A stretch of 32,153 nucleotides of DNA, taken from Chlorobiota bacterium. Its GTDB lineage: Bacteria > Bacteroidota > Bacteroidia > Bacteroidales > F082. The stretch spans positions 1 through 32,153 of the forward strand of contig JAADIS010000011.1 in NCBI GenBank assembly GCA_013151215.1, in the 5' to 3' direction. A program made the translations under genes and the position numbers. The notes beneath the pieces were generated by a model, which saw only the letters and a program-made list of their open reading frames with translations, searched no databases and had not been told where the DNA came from. How positions within the stretch are numbered: position 1 is the first letter of the stretch; the number at the start of each line of letters is the position of its first letter. Positions 15,305 through 23,631 of the stretch are shown here, in pieces.

Positions 15305-17215
15305 TTATTTATCATCAACTTCCTCAAAATCAACGTCTGTAACCTCATCATCACCGCTTCCGGCCCCGTCGTTCCCGTTTTCCGGGGCTGCGTTTGGAGG
15401 CGTTTGACCTGCCTGAGTATCTTTATACATGTCCTCGCTTGCTTTCTGCCACGCTGCATTAAGTTTCTCCATTGCAACATCGATAGCAGGGATATCCTGA
15501 CTTTTATGAGCTGTCCTTAAGGCTTCGAGACCGCTTTCGATCTCCGATTTTTTATCGGCGGGAAGTTTGTCGCCGTATTCCTTAAGTTGTTTTTCCGTTT
15601 GGAAGACAAGTGCATCGGCAGCATTAAGCTTGTCAATTTTTTCCTTGGCTTTCTTATCGGCATCGGCATTGGCCTCGGCATCGGCTTTCATTTTTTTAAT
15701 TTCCTCATCGGAAAGGCCCGAAGAAGCCTCGATCCTGATACTTTGCGATTTCCCGGTTGCTTTATCTTTAGCGGAAACATTCAAGATGCCGTTCGAGTCG
15801 ATATCGAAAGCCACTTCGATTTGAGGGACGCCTCGAGGTGCTGGTGGAAGCCCGTCAAGGTGGAATCGTCCGATACTTTTATTTTGATTTGCCATCGGGC
15901 GCTCGCCCTGGAGTACATGTATCTCGACAGATGGTTGGTTATCGGCTGCGGTAGAGAAGGTCTCCGACTTCTTAGTAGGTATTGTTGTATTCGACTCGAT
16001 CAGTTTTGTCATAACACCACCTAAGGTTTCGATACCCAAAGAGAGAGGTGTTATGTCAAGAAGGAGCACGTCTTTAACCTCACCGGTAAGAACTCCGCCC
16101 TGTATGGCTGCACCAATGGCAACAACTTCGTCGGGATTAACACCTTTTGAAGGTTCTTTTCCGAAGAAATCCTTGACAATAGCCTGAATGGCCGGTATGC
16201 GCGTCGATCCCCCAACGAGTATTACATCGTCTATATCGCTTGCCGTCATTGAAGCATCCTTGAGGGCTTCTTTACACGGGGCAAGGGTTGCTTGTATCAA
16301 ATGATCGGCCAATTGTTCGAATTTAGCACGTGTAAGCTTGCGGACCAAGTGTTTTGGCACACCGTCAACGGGCATGATGTATGGCAGGTTGATTTCTGTT
16401 TCAGTCGAGCTGGAAAGCTCTATTTTTGCTTTTTCGGCAGCTTCTTTCAAACGCTGGAGCGCCATTGGATCTTGTTTTAAATCAAGCCCTTCATCGGACT
16501 TAAATTCGTCGGCAAGCCAGTTTATAACAACCTCATCAAAATCATCGCCGCCAAGGTGGGTGTTGCCGTTAGTTGATTTTACCTCGAAAACGCCATCTCC
16601 GAGCTCGAGAATTGAGATATCGAAAGTACCGCCACCAAGGTCGAAAACTGCAACAGTGCGGTCTTCCATCTTTTTATCGAGGCCGTAGGCGAGGGATGCC
16701 GCTGTGGGCTCGTTGATAATCCTCTTTACTGTTAAACCTGCTATTTCCCCGGCTTCCTTTGTGGCCTGGCGCTGCGAGTCGTTGAAATATGCAGGAACGG
16801 TAATTACTGCTTCAGTTACCGTTTGCCCAAGATAATCCTCGGCGGTTTTCTTCATTTTTTGAAGAACGATGGCCGAGATTTCCTGAGGCGTGTACATCCT
16901 GTCATTAATTTTCACGCGAGGCGTGTTGTTGTCACCTTTAACGACATTATAAGGCACGCGGTTGATCTCCTTCGAGACTTCGCCAAAGGAGTTGCCCATA
17001 AATCGTTTTATCGAGGAAACGGTATTTATTGGATTTGTAATTGCTTGTCTTTTTGCGGGATCACCTACTTTTCTTTCTCCATTGTCGGTAAAGCCAACTA
17101 TAGAAGGAGTAGTACGGCGTCCTTCACTGTTTGGAATAACTACCGGCTCGTTACCTTCCATTACGGCAACACATGAGTTTGTAGTTCCTAAGTCGATTCC
17201 GATTATTTTTCCCAT
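15305..17215 (-). CDS. dnaK: Molecular chaperone DnaK (Hsp70)
   Basis: The product (636 aa) is a full-length Hsp70: an ATP-driven cytoplasmic chaperone working with DnaJ and GrpE. Seen: N-terminal [16 protein letters not shown], the phosphate loop [29 protein letters not shown], the linker [15 protein letters not shown], a substrate-binding beta domain ([20 protein letters not shown]), a helical lid rich in Lys/Ala/Glu, and the acidic tail [10 protein letters not shown]. Neither dnaJ nor grpE is next to it; it stands alone with its own terminator. No TAnnTTTG box was found upstream, so it may use a different promoter class. Confidence 0.98.
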   Translation of the reverse strand: MGKIIGIDLGTTNSCVAVMEGNEPVVIPNSEGRRTTPSIVGFTDNGERKVGDPAKRQAITNPINTVSSIKRFMGNSFGEVSKEINRVPYNVVKGDNNTPRVKINDRMYTPQEISAIVLQKMKKTAEDYLGQTVTEAVITVPAYFNDSQRQATKEAGEIAGLTVKRIINEPTAASLAYGLDKKMEDRTVAVFDLGGGTFDISILELGDGVFEVKSTNGNTHLGGDDFDEVVINWLADEFKSDEGLDLKQDPMALQRLKEAAEKAKIELSSSTETEINLPYIMPVDGVPKHLVRKLTRAKFEQLADHLIQATLAPCKEALKDASMTASDIDDVILVGGSTRIPAIQAIVKDFFGKEPSKGVNPDEVVAIGAAIQGGVLTGEVKDVLLLDITPLSLGIETLGGVMTKLIESNTTIPTKKSETFSTAADNQPSVEIHVLQGERPMANQNKSIGRFHLDGLPPAPRGVPQIEVAFDIDSNGILNVSAKDKATGKSQSIRIEASSGLSDEEIKKMKADAEANADADKKAKEKIDKLNAADALVFQTEKQLKEYGDKLPADKKSEIESGLEALRTAHKSQDIPAIDVAMEKLNAAWQKASEDMYKDTQAGQTPPNAAPENGNDGAGSGDDEVTDVDFEEVDDK

Positions 17216-17280
17216 TTTATCTTTATTTAATTATTTGTATTAATCTTTAACTCTAATTTATGTGATCGGTTTTGTGCTTT

Positions 17281-17295
17281 TCAAGTATTATGCCA
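17281..17295 (-). promoter_or_regulatory. Sigma-54-like sequence upstream of dnaK
   Basis: On the minus strand TGGCATAATACTTGA fits the -24/-12 pattern TGGCAc-N5-TTGCa, except that the -12 GC is GA. It lies 66 nt upstream of the dnaK ATG. A tentative call, made partly because no -7 box is present. Confidence 0.2.
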
Positions 17296-17413
17296 CTAAA
17301 TGAATAATGACAACATGGCAGAAAACTGATAACGGCCTTTGCCGTACGGGAAAAACTATCACGGAAGGGCATCAAATGTGCACGGCTGGGAAATATAGAC
17401 GGCTTGCGTTTTA

Positions 17414-18388
17414 TTATTGTTTGGGCTGGAACCCCAGGTCAGGATACTCGGAGATCAGTTTCAGCTCAGTCTGGACAGAAAGGCCAACCTCTTTTATAAT
17501 TGTTCTCCTGGAAGCAAAAATCCCGTAACCGCCTTCGATGTTCGTATAAACGGGCACTTCCGACAAGAGGTTGTCGTTACCTTCGTTTACTTCGATATAA
17601 GTATCAAAAACCTGTGATGCGCTGGCGATAACAACATCTACATTGCCAGCCCACCTTTTAACATTCAGAGGTTTGTCCAATTGGTTTTCAAGTGTCGAAT
17701 AAAACGCATTCCCTAAATAACCTATATACATATCCTCGCCGCCGTCAAGGGTGTTCGATTTACGCATGCCCAGATACCAACCTACTGATCCATAGGTAGT
17801 ATCGGACGAACCTGCAAGGAGCTCCTTATAGTGAAAAACAAGGCTTGCCTCGTAACGCTTGCCGTTTTTCCCGCTATACCATTCAATATCCTTGTCCGAC
17901 ATGAAATTAATATAGCGATTAGGGTAGCTTATTGTAAAGTCGTTGACCAAGCCGGTTTCGGCTGTTAAATTTTCTTGTTGCTTGTTAATGGTCAGGGTAT
18001 ATTTATAATCTGCGTCGAGTGCTTGTGTAGTATAGTAAACCAGCTGGTTAGGAAAATAAAAAACGCTATCGCCCGGCTTCTTGTTCTTGATCGTGATAGT
18101 GTCAAAAACTATGGTCTGCTTTTCAATCCCGTTTTCAATCCCCTTGATCTTAACATCCAATTTATAACTATAATTACTGGAATCAGGATCTTGGGCAAAC
18201 ACAATTGCGTTTCCGGGGCCGGAAAATGCTTTGGTAACCTTCAACCATGTAGTGTCGTCCGACGAATCCAACAATCCGTAAACAACAGTTATATCCTTAT
18301 AATCGGCATAAATGTCAACATCGTTGCTGCATGATGAGAAAAGTGAGGAAGCAAGTAATATTACGAATATAGGTTTAAAAATTCCCAT
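17414..18388 (-). CDS. Lipoprotein of unknown function, DUF4249-like
   Basis: The product is 324 aa from ATG 18388. A lipoprotein signal is clear: MGIFKPIFVILLASSLFSSC with Cys 20, followed by SNDVD; an acidic stretch just after the Cys is a known surface-export signal in Bacteroidota. The mature part (DITVVYGLLDSSDDTTWLKVTKAFSG) resembles a Bacteroidota lipoprotein family close to DUF4249, whose members often sit with TonB-dependent receptors; none is here. An in-frame ATG at 18484 lies within the pepA terminator hairpin and upstream of the -7 box, so I reject it. Exact family not certain. Confidence 0.75.
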   Translation of the reverse strand: MGIFKPIFVILLASSLFSSCSNDVDIYADYKDITVVYGLLDSSDDTTWLKVTKAFSGPGNAIVFAQDPDSSNYSYKLDVKIKGIENGIEKQTIVFDTITIKNKKPGDSVFYFPNQLVYYTTQALDADYKYTLTINKQQENLTAETGLVNDFTISYPNRYINFMSDKDIEWYSGKNGKRYEASLVFHYKELLAGSSDTTYGSVGWYLGMRKSNTLDGGEDMYIGYLGNAFYSTLENQLDKPLNVKRWAGNVDVVIASASQVFDTYIEVNEGNDNLLSEVPVYTNIEGGYGIFASRRTIIKEVGLSVQTELKLISEYPDLGFQPKQ

Positions 18389-18414
18389 TGTTGTTTTAAT
18401 TAAAATTGAAAGGT

Positions 18415-18422
18415 CAAAATTA
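18415..18422 (-). promoter_or_regulatory. Putative -7 box for the lipoprotein gene
   Basis: TAATTTTG on the minus strand, 27 nt before the ATG at 18388, which supports that start. Confidence 0.45.
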
Positions 18423-18476
18423 GGATTTATTTTCAATATAGTATAGAACAATACTGTTAAAAACCCCATCTGCGAC

Positions 18477-18503
18477 AAAACCACCTTGATTTTAGGTGGT
18501 TTT
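18477..18503 (-). terminator. Terminator of the hpt-adk-pepA operon
   Basis: AAAACCACCT (18477-18486) and AGGTGGTTTT (18494-18503) form a perfect 10-bp stem with a 7-nt loop, 26 bp past the pepA stop. The four T of the stem base give the T-run on the minus strand. Confidence 0.8.
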
Positions 18504-18529
18504 GAGATTTTTTGATCTAAAGCGGGTTT

Positions 18530-19966
18530 CTATAAGCTCTTTTCTTTTATGAAATCATAAAGCAACCTCACCCCGACCCCGGTGCCCCCGGCAGGTTTGT
18601 AGGCATCCCTTTTCGTAAGGAAGGCAGGCCCGGCAATATCCAGGTGGACATAAGGGTAATCGGTAAAATGCTCAAGGAACTTACCGGCTGTAATGGCGCC
18701 TGCATCTACGCCGCCAATATTTTTCAGGTCGGCGATTTCCGATTTTATCATTTCCTTATACTCATCCCACAGAGGGAATTCCACAATTCGCTCATGAACC
18801 CTGAAGGCCGCCTTTTGAAGCTCCGCGAAGTCCTGTTCGCATTTCGATTGCATGCCTACCATTGCGTTTGGCCCTATTGCCCTTGAGGCGGCGCCTGTCA
18901 AGGTGGCAACATCGATAACAAGCCCGGGCTTGAATTTCTTGGCGTAACTAAGTGCGTCGGCCAAGATCATCCTTCCTTCGGCATCGGTATTTAGTACTTC
19001 AACGGTAGTGCCGTCATGCATTGTAATTATGTCGCCGGGCGTATAGGCATTTCCGTCAGGACGGTTGTCAGTGGCCGGAATCAAGACAACTACATAAACG
19101 GGAATCTTGGCTTTGGCTATGGCATAAATTGCTCCGGCCACGGCCGCACCGCCACCCATATCGCATTTCATGGTATCCATAAAATTTGACGGTTTCAAGC
19201 TAAGCCCACCGGTATCGTAAACAACACCTTTGCCTACAAAAACATAGGGGTCTTTATTTATTGCGCCCTCAGGTTTCCATTCCAGCACCGAAAAAGTGGG
19301 CGGGTCGATACTGCCCCTGTTAACTGCGAGCAGGCCGCCCATCTTAAGGCTTTCGATTTTCTTTTTGTTAAAAACCTCGACCTTGAACCCGGCTTCCTTC
19401 CCCAAGGATTTAAATTCTTCTGAAAACTGCACAGCCGTTAGGTATTGAACCGGCTCGTTCACCATGTCCCTGGCAATATATACCGCCTCGACGATTATCC
19501 TCAGTTCCTCGATGTCGTCTTCCGTTGCATCGTTGCAGTATATATCAAGCTGCTCGAAACAGGATTCCGCTTTTTCGCTGTCCGTCTTGTATTTTGCGAA
19601 TTTGTAATTTGCCAGCAACAGCCCCTGCGAAAGGCTGAACACATCGTCCTTCACTCCGCCGGCTGTTTGCAGCACAACTCTTTCTATTTTATTTTTAACA
19701 ATCAGCAACTGGGTTTCAGCCCCAAGCTTGCGGAGGTTTTCGGCTCGCTCCACCTTAGTGCCCTGCCCGTCGCAAAAAACAATGAACAGGTGGTTTTTAA
19801 ACCTGTTTATCTCAACGACGCCGGATTTCGACCGGTGCATTTTTTTTACCCATTTGATTTCATCATCACTTAAACCAAGCTTGTTTAAGTCGTTATTGGC
19901 TTTTATTAAAAAAACCGTATCGGCGGCAGTTGGTTTGCGCAGCGCCTTGCGAATAATTGTATCCAT
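18530..19966 (-). CDS. pepA: Leucyl aminopeptidase (peptidase M17)
   Basis: The product (478 aa) is a two-metal cytosolic aminopeptidase that removes N-terminal residues from peptides. Seen: an N-terminal regulatory half, then the catalytic half with VGKGVVYDTGGLSLKP (metal-binding Lys and Asp), MKCDMGGGAAVAG, and the family signature NTDAEGRMILADAL, which holds metal-binding Asp and Glu and the catalytic Arg. The C-terminal GVGVRLLYDFI is usual for the family. It starts 27 nt after the adk stop and ends at a strong terminator, so it is probably the last gene of hpt-adk-pepA. Confidence 0.94.
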   Translation of the reverse strand: MDTIIRKALRKPTAADTVFLIKANNDLNKLGLSDDEIKWVKKMHRSKSGVVEINRFKNHLFIVFCDGQGTKVERAENLRKLGAETQLLIVKNKIERVVLQTAGGVKDDVFSLSQGLLLANYKFAKYKTDSEKAESCFEQLDIYCNDATEDDIEELRIIVEAVYIARDMVNEPVQYLTAVQFSEEFKSLGKEAGFKVEVFNKKKIESLKMGGLLAVNRGSIDPPTFSVLEWKPEGAINKDPYVFVGKGVVYDTGGLSLKPSNFMDTMKCDMGGGAAVAGAIYAIAKAKIPVYVVVLIPATDNRPDGNAYTPGDIITMHDGTTVEVLNTDAEGRMILADALSYAKKFKPGLVIDVATLTGAASRAIGPNAMVGMQSKCEQDFAELQKAAFRVHERIVEFPLWDEYKEMIKSEIADLKNIGGVDAGAITAGKFLEHFTDYPYVHLDIAGPAFLTKRDAYKPAGGTGVGVRLLYDFIKEKSL

Positions 19967-19993
19967 TAAAGTTTTATTTAATTGGGAACAGCA

Positions 19994-21163
19994 TTAATAG
20001 TTCGATCTGCAAATTGAATCTACCTGTTCCGAAAGCAGTTCAAAAACCTTGTGGGCGTTCATCTCTGCTTTAACTGAAATATATTTATCTTGTTTTTTAT
20101 AAAAATCCAAGACCGGCATGGTCTTGTCGTTATATTGTTCGAGCCTGTTGACGATAAGTTCCGCACTCTCGTCATAGGGCCGTTTTCGGTCAGTTCTCGA
20201 TCGTGCCGACAACCTCTTGACGGCTTCGAGGGTTGACACTTTCATGTCGATAACACCCGACACTTTCATTCCTTCCCTGCGGAGCAGTCCGTCAAGAATA
20301 TATGCCTGTACAATAGTCCTCGGGAAACCCTTGAATATAAATCCGTTGGCATGAGGGTTCTTCTTGATCTGTGTCTCGATGAGCTTAATCGGTATCTCGT
20401 CCGGGACAATCTCACCTTTGTCCATATAAGGTTTGGCGATTTTTCCTATTTCCGTATTATCGGCAACTTCCTTTCTCAGCAGTTTGCCTGTTGAAATATA
20501 AATAAGGTCGTGCTTATCGGCAAGAAGCCTTCCTTGAGTGCCCTTGCCCGAGCCCGGACGACCCAATAAAACAATATTGGAATAGGCTTTCTTCCGGTTT
20601 TTCTCAACCACATCAACTATATTACCGAATATATCATCTATTTCGCCAACCCCGTTAATGGGAAAATATTTATGTTTTTTGTCGTAAAAATCGGCAACGG
20701 GTTTTGTCTTGTCGTTGTACTCCTGCAATCTCACCTTGATCACTTCCAAGGTATCGTCGGACCGGCCCGAGGTTTTAGCCCTTAGGATCAAGCGGTCTAT
20801 GAGCTCTTTGTCAGGCACTTCCAAACTTATCATGCAGTCGAGCTTGCTGTTAAGCTTAAGCAATAAGCCTTCCAATATATAGGCCTGGACGGTAGTCCTC
20901 GGGAAACCGTCAAAAAGAATTCCTTTCGACTCGGTATCGGTTTTGATCTTCTTTTCGATTATCCTCACGATCAACTCATCGGATACCAGCCCGCCTGTTT
21001 CGATAACCGACTTGGCCTCCATTCCCAGCTCGGATCCTTCTGCGATCTCGGAACGGAGCATGTCCCCGGTGGAAATGTAAGTTAGATTGTATTTATGCAG
21101 TAGTTTTTCGGATTGAGTGCCCTTGCCAGCGCCGGGAGGGCCAAATAACGCAATATTTAACAT
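19994..21163 (-). CDS. adk: Tandem adenylate kinase (two fused domains, the second degenerate)
   Basis: The product (389 aa) is twice the usual core length. Domain 1 (~1-190) has a complete active site: P-loop GPPGAGKGT (8-16), STGDMLR (31-37), FDGFPRT (84-90), Arg residues at 124 and 128, a short lid with GRSDD (133-137), and VRLQEYNDKTKPV. Domain 2 (~194-389) repeats this order: P-loop GRPGSGKGT (201-209), STGKLLR, FKGFPRT, lid RTDRKRPYDES and NRLEQYNDKTMPV. In domain 2 the Asp of STGD and the Asp of FDGFPRT are both Lys, and the lid DD pair is changed. Domain 1 should interconvert ATP, ADP and AMP; domain 2 may bind nucleotide but is probably inactive or altered. It follows hpt by 37 nt. 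Confidence 0.92.
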   Translation of the reverse strand: MLNIALFGPPGAGKGTQSEKLLHKYNLTYISTGDMLRSEIAEGSELGMEAKSVIETGGLVSDELIVRIIEKKIKTDTESKGILFDGFPRTTVQAYILEGLLLKLNSKLDCMISLEVPDKELIDRLILRAKTSGRSDDTLEVIKVRLQEYNDKTKPVADFYDKKHKYFPINGVGEIDDIFGNIVDVVEKNRKKAYSNIVLLGRPGSGKGTQGRLLADKHDLIYISTGKLLRKEVADNTEIGKIAKPYMDKGEIVPDEIPIKLIETQIKKNPHANGFIFKGFPRTIVQAYILDGLLRREGMKVSGVIDMKVSTLEAVKRLSARSRTDRKRPYDESAELIVNRLEQYNDKTMPVLDFYKKQDKYISVKAEMNAHKVFELLSEQVDSICRSNY

Positions 21164-21200
21164 AGAATTTGTTTTTAATAGATTAGAAATTTAACCGGCT

Positions 21201-21737
21201 TTATTCTTCAATTATATAAATATCTTTTAAATTCCGTCCCTGTCTGTTATAATCAAGTCCGTAACCAATAATAAATTCATTGCCAATATCAAAACCTTTA
21301 TAATGAATCTCATAGTCGCGCTTAAAAGCAGCGGGCTTAAACATCAGTGTCGCAACCCTGACCTCATGTGCGCCCCTGTCCTTCAATTGTTCCAATACCC
21401 TTTCCATGGTAAGCCCCGAATCGATAATATCCTCTAATACAACGATGGTCTTCCCGTAAATGTCTTCATCGAAACCTATCAGCTGACGAACGTTTTGCGT
21501 CGATTCGGTGCCTGAGTAGGATGCGAGCTTCACGAAAGAAATCTCACAGTTCAAGGTGATATGTTTGAGCAGGTCGGCGGCAAACATAAACGACCCGTTC
21601 AAGACCGATAAAAACAAAGGCTTCTGACCTTCAAGGTCTTTGTTGATCTCCCAGGCTATTCTTTTAACCTCTTCCTCAATCTTCTCAAACGGTATAAAAG
21701 GCCTGAAAAATTTATCGTGAACCTGAATTACATTCAT
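21201..21737 (-). CDS. hpt: Hypoxanthine phosphoribosyltransferase
   Basis: The product (178 aa from ATG 21737) salvages hypoxanthine/guanine to IMP/GMP using PRPP. Seen: the PRPP-binding motif VVLEDIIDSGLTM, upstream LFLSVLNGSFMFAADLLKHI, SFVKLASYSGTES, and C-terminal FIIGYGLDYNRQGRNLKDIYII, all characteristic of HPRT. A TTG nine bases upstream is possible, but ATG 21737 gives the usual N-terminus (MNVIQVHDKFFRPFI) and lies 27 nt after a -7 box. First gene of the probable hpt-adk-pepA operon. Confidence 0.93.
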   Translation of the reverse strand: MNVIQVHDKFFRPFIPFEKIEEEVKRIAWEINKDLEGQKPLFLSVLNGSFMFAADLLKHITLNCEISFVKLASYSGTESTQNVRQLIGFDEDIYGKTIVVLEDIIDSGLTMERVLEQLKDRGAHEVRVATLMFKPAAFKRDYEIHYKGFDIGNEFIIGYGLDYNRQGRNLKDIYIIEE

Positions 21738-21764
21738 AATTATCAATTATTTAACAAAAGTTTA

Positions 21765-21772
21765 CAAAGATA
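21765..21772 (-). promoter_or_regulatory. Putative -7 box for the hpt operon
   Basis: TATCTTTG on the minus strand, 27 nt before the hpt ATG. Confidence 0.45.
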
Positions 21773-21780
21773 TAATTTAG

Positions 21781-21811
21781 CCTGAAAAGAAATCTATTTC
21801 AGGGTATTTTT
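21781..21811 (+). terminator. Plus-strand terminator-like hairpin between divergent hpt and ridA
   Basis: CCTGAAA (21781-21787) and TTTCAGG (21797-21803) form a 7-bp stem with a 9-nt loop, followed on the plus strand by GTA and eight T. No plus-strand gene ends just upstream, so its purpose is unclear; it could stop transcription running antisense out of the hpt region before ridA. Confidence 0.5.
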
Positions 21812-21896
21812 TTTGTTTTAAAAAATATTTGGGGAATTTAACAATCATGTATCGCAAATAAAATAAGACTACAATAAAACTTATTGCTAGTTTTTG

Positions 21897-21904
21897 TAGA
21901 TTTG
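21897..21904 (+). promoter_or_regulatory. Putative -7 box for ridA
   Basis: TAGATTTG matches TAnnTTTG, 27 nt before the ATG at 21932. Confidence 0.45.
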
Positions 21905-21931
21905 AAGTTTAAACAATAATAATAATTAGTG

Positions 21932-22315
21932 ATGAAAAAAGTAATTTATACACCCAATGCCCCTGCGCCAATAGGGCCTTATAGTCAAGCAATTGAACAA
22001 AACGGCATGCTCTTCGTTTCTGGCCAGATACCCGTTGACCCGGTTACCGGAAATGTTGTTTCGGGAGGTATCGCACAGCAAACCGACCAGGTTTTAAAGA
22101 ACATACAGGCAATTGTTACCGCTGCCGGCTATGGCGCCGATTTGTCGAAAATCATAAAATGCACTATTTACTTGAGCGATATGTCCAATTTTGGCGGGAT
22201 GAACGATGTTTACGCCACTTATTTCCCGACAGATCCGCCTGCTCGTGCTGCTTTTGCCGTAAAAGATCTGCCTTTGGGAGTGATGGTGGAAATAGAAGCC
22301 GTTGCGATGATATAG
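21932..22315 (+). CDS. ridA: RidA family protein (reactive intermediate deaminase)
   Basis: The product is 127 aa from ATG 21932; a GTG at 21929 directly before it is possible. It has the full RidA/YjgF pattern: APIGPYSQAIEQNGMLFVSGQIPVDP, the middle VTAAGYGADLSKIIKCTIYLSDM, and the end PPARAAFAVKDLPLGVMVEIEAVAMI with the Arg and Glu that bind imino acids in the family. RidA clears reactive enamines such as 2-aminoacrylate formed by PLP enzymes. It converges on pabA with 50 bp between stops, in which I see no gene or strong terminator. Confidence 0.94.
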   Translation: MKKVIYTPNAPAPIGPYSQAIEQNGMLFVSGQIPVDPVTGNVVSGGIAQQTDQVLKNIQAIVTAAGYGADLSKIIKCTIYLSDMSNFGGMNDVYATYFPTDPPARAAFAVKDLPLGVMVEIEAVAMI

Positions 22316-22365
22316 AAGCCAAGACAAATTCTACTTTTTAATGTATAACACTTTGGCATCCAACA

Positions 22366-22932
22366 TTAAGCCGAAAGCCAGTTGCCGATCATCTCTTTTC
22401 CGAAATCGGTCATTATAGACTCCGGGTGGAACATCAACCCTTTGATGTCCAGGCTTCTATGTCTTACAGCCATAGGCATGCCGTTTTCATCTTTTAGCAG
22501 GATGCCCAATTCGGCGGGCATATCTGTTTCATAAATAATCCACGAATGATAGTGGCCTATAGCAAAGCGGCCCGGCAGGCCCGTGAAAATTTTATCGTTC
22601 ACGATAATTTCCCCGTGATTTTTTATCCCGTGCATGGGCTCGTCCATTTTGCTAAGCCGGGCCCCAAACATTTTGCCTATAGCCTCGTAGCCCAGGCAAA
22701 TTCCAAGGATCGGCTTGCTCTTATATACTTTTAACAGAAACTCCATAAGCTCACCGGCTTCGGCCGCTGTGCCTGGCCCCGGGGATATCAAAACCTTTTG
22801 GAAAACATTTGGGTCAATGTTCAACAGCTTGTCGTTTTTTACTATCATATAATCGAAAAGCCCGCATTGCTCAACCAGCTGAACAACATTGTAAGTGAAG
22901 GAATCGTAATTATCGATGATGAGAAGCCTCAA
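22366..22932 (-). CDS. pabA: Aminodeoxychorismate/anthranilate synthase component II (glutamine amidotransferase)
   Basis: The product (188 aa) is a class I glutamine amidotransferase supplying ammonia to a chorismate-using partner. Seen: NYDSFTYNVVQLVEQ, ISPGPGTAAEAGE, the nucleophile elbow GICLGYEAIG with the catalytic Cys, IGHYHSWI, and the catalytic His-Glu in GLMFHPESIMTDFG. I choose PabA over TrpG because pabB and pabC are next door and no tryptophan genes are. The start is TTG (22930-22932): this gives the usual N-terminus, no in-frame ATG lies between it and the -7 box, and the leader would be very short. Confidence 0.88.
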   Translation of the reverse strand: MRLLIIDNYDSFTYNVVQLVEQCGLFDYMIVKNDKLLNIDPNVFQKVLISPGPGTAAEAGELMEFLLKVYKSKPILGICLGYEAIGKMFGARLSKMDEPMHGIKNHGEIIVNDKIFTGLPGRFAIGHYHSWIIYETDMPAELGILLKDENGMPMAVRHRSLDIKGLMFHPESIMTDFGKEMIGNWLSA

Positions 22933-22947
22933 AACTATATTTTTCTA

Positions 22948-22955
22948 CAAAAGTA
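22948..22955 (-). promoter_or_regulatory. Putative -7 box for pabA
   Basis: TACTTTTG on the minus strand, 15 nt before the TTG start at 22932; it fixes the possible start region. Confidence 0.45.
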
Positions 22956-22975
22956 AAAAAACCCCTGTCTAAAAT

Positions 22976-23491
22976 CTAAAAACTGTAACTAAGGCCGAAC
23001 AAAGGGCTCAGGAGCATATAATCCCAAACCAAGACCTTTGCGCCAACTTCAAAACCAAAGTGCCGGAACTGAAAACCAATACCGGTCCCCAGGTTCAGTT
23101 CACCCCTTAAATTACCATCGTCAACAACCAGGTCGGCACCACCTTGTGCAAAGAAATCCAAACTTTTAATATTCATATATCTGCGATAAGCGATTCCAGT
23201 TTTGACAACAGTGAGCGTATTGCGAAAACCAAAATAACTAAACTTGGCAAAAAGCATATTGTCGTTGCTTAAAAAATATCCATATCTTACACCAAGGGTG
23301 GACGTCACGAAACCCTGGCCAAAACCGAAAGATAAATCTTGCAAGGCTAACTGGCTGCTCCCCTTTTTCAGGTAATTATTCGTAAAAGGATTTTCCCCCG
23401 ATATGGATGAACGAGTATCTGTCTGTGAGAAGAGGTTGTTACCAACTGCACCTAAGATGAGCAATAAGGTTAATAAATAAAATTGTTTCAT
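22976..23491 (-). CDS. Small outer-membrane beta-barrel-like protein
   Basis: The product (171 aa) begins with a signal peptide (MKQFYLLTLLLILGAVGNNLFSQ). The mature part has alternating short strands (FVTSTLGVRYGYFLS, MLFAKFSYFGFRNTLTV, GTGIGFQFRHFGFEVGAKV) and ends in Phe (SPLFGLSYSF), as outer-membrane barrels often do. Function unknown. It lies between pabA and pabB on the pabA strand with its own -7 box, so a role in p-aminobenzoate synthesis is unlikely. Confidence 0.75.
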   Translation of the reverse strand: MKQFYLLTLLLILGAVGNNLFSQTDTRSSISGENPFTNNYLKKGSSQLALQDLSFGFGQGFVTSTLGVRYGYFLSNDNMLFAKFSYFGFRNTLTVVKTGIAYRRYMNIKSLDFFAQGGADLVVDDGNLRGELNLGTGIGFQFRHFGFEVGAKVLVWDYMLLSPLFGLSYSF

Positions 23492-23532
23492 GATGTTTTA
23501 CGTTTTTTGTTGATAATTGATGTTTTCACCGA

Positions 23533-23540
23533 CAAAATTA
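23533..23540 (-). promoter_or_regulatory. Putative -7 box for the small outer-membrane protein gene
   Basis: TAATTTTG on the minus strand, 41 nt before the ATG at 23491; divergent from the pabB box at 23593. Confidence 0.4.
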
Positions 23541-23592
23541 TCTTTTAATAAAAACAAATCCTATTATTTTAAGTTTTTTCGATCAATAATTA

Positions 23593-23600
23593 TATTTTTG
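23593..23600 (+). promoter_or_regulatory. Putative -7 box for pabB-pabC
   Basis: TATTTTTG matches TAnnTTTG, 31 nt before the pabB ATG. Confidence 0.45.
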
Positions 23601-23631
23601 TTATCATTTCAAGAAAATACCAAAGCCGAAT

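Noticed and set aside
15263-17176. Plus-strand open frames opposite dnaK
   Set aside because: They mirror the coding pattern of dnaK on the other strand and have no family features.
18389-18484. ATG at 18484 as the lipoprotein start
   Set aside because: It lies within the pepA terminator hairpin and upstream of the -7 box; ATG 18388 gives a standard lipoprotein signal.
22366-22932. TrpG (anthranilate synthase component II) for the amidotransferase
   Set aside because: Sequence alone cannot exclude it, but pabB and pabC are adjacent and no trp genes are present. It may serve both enzymes.
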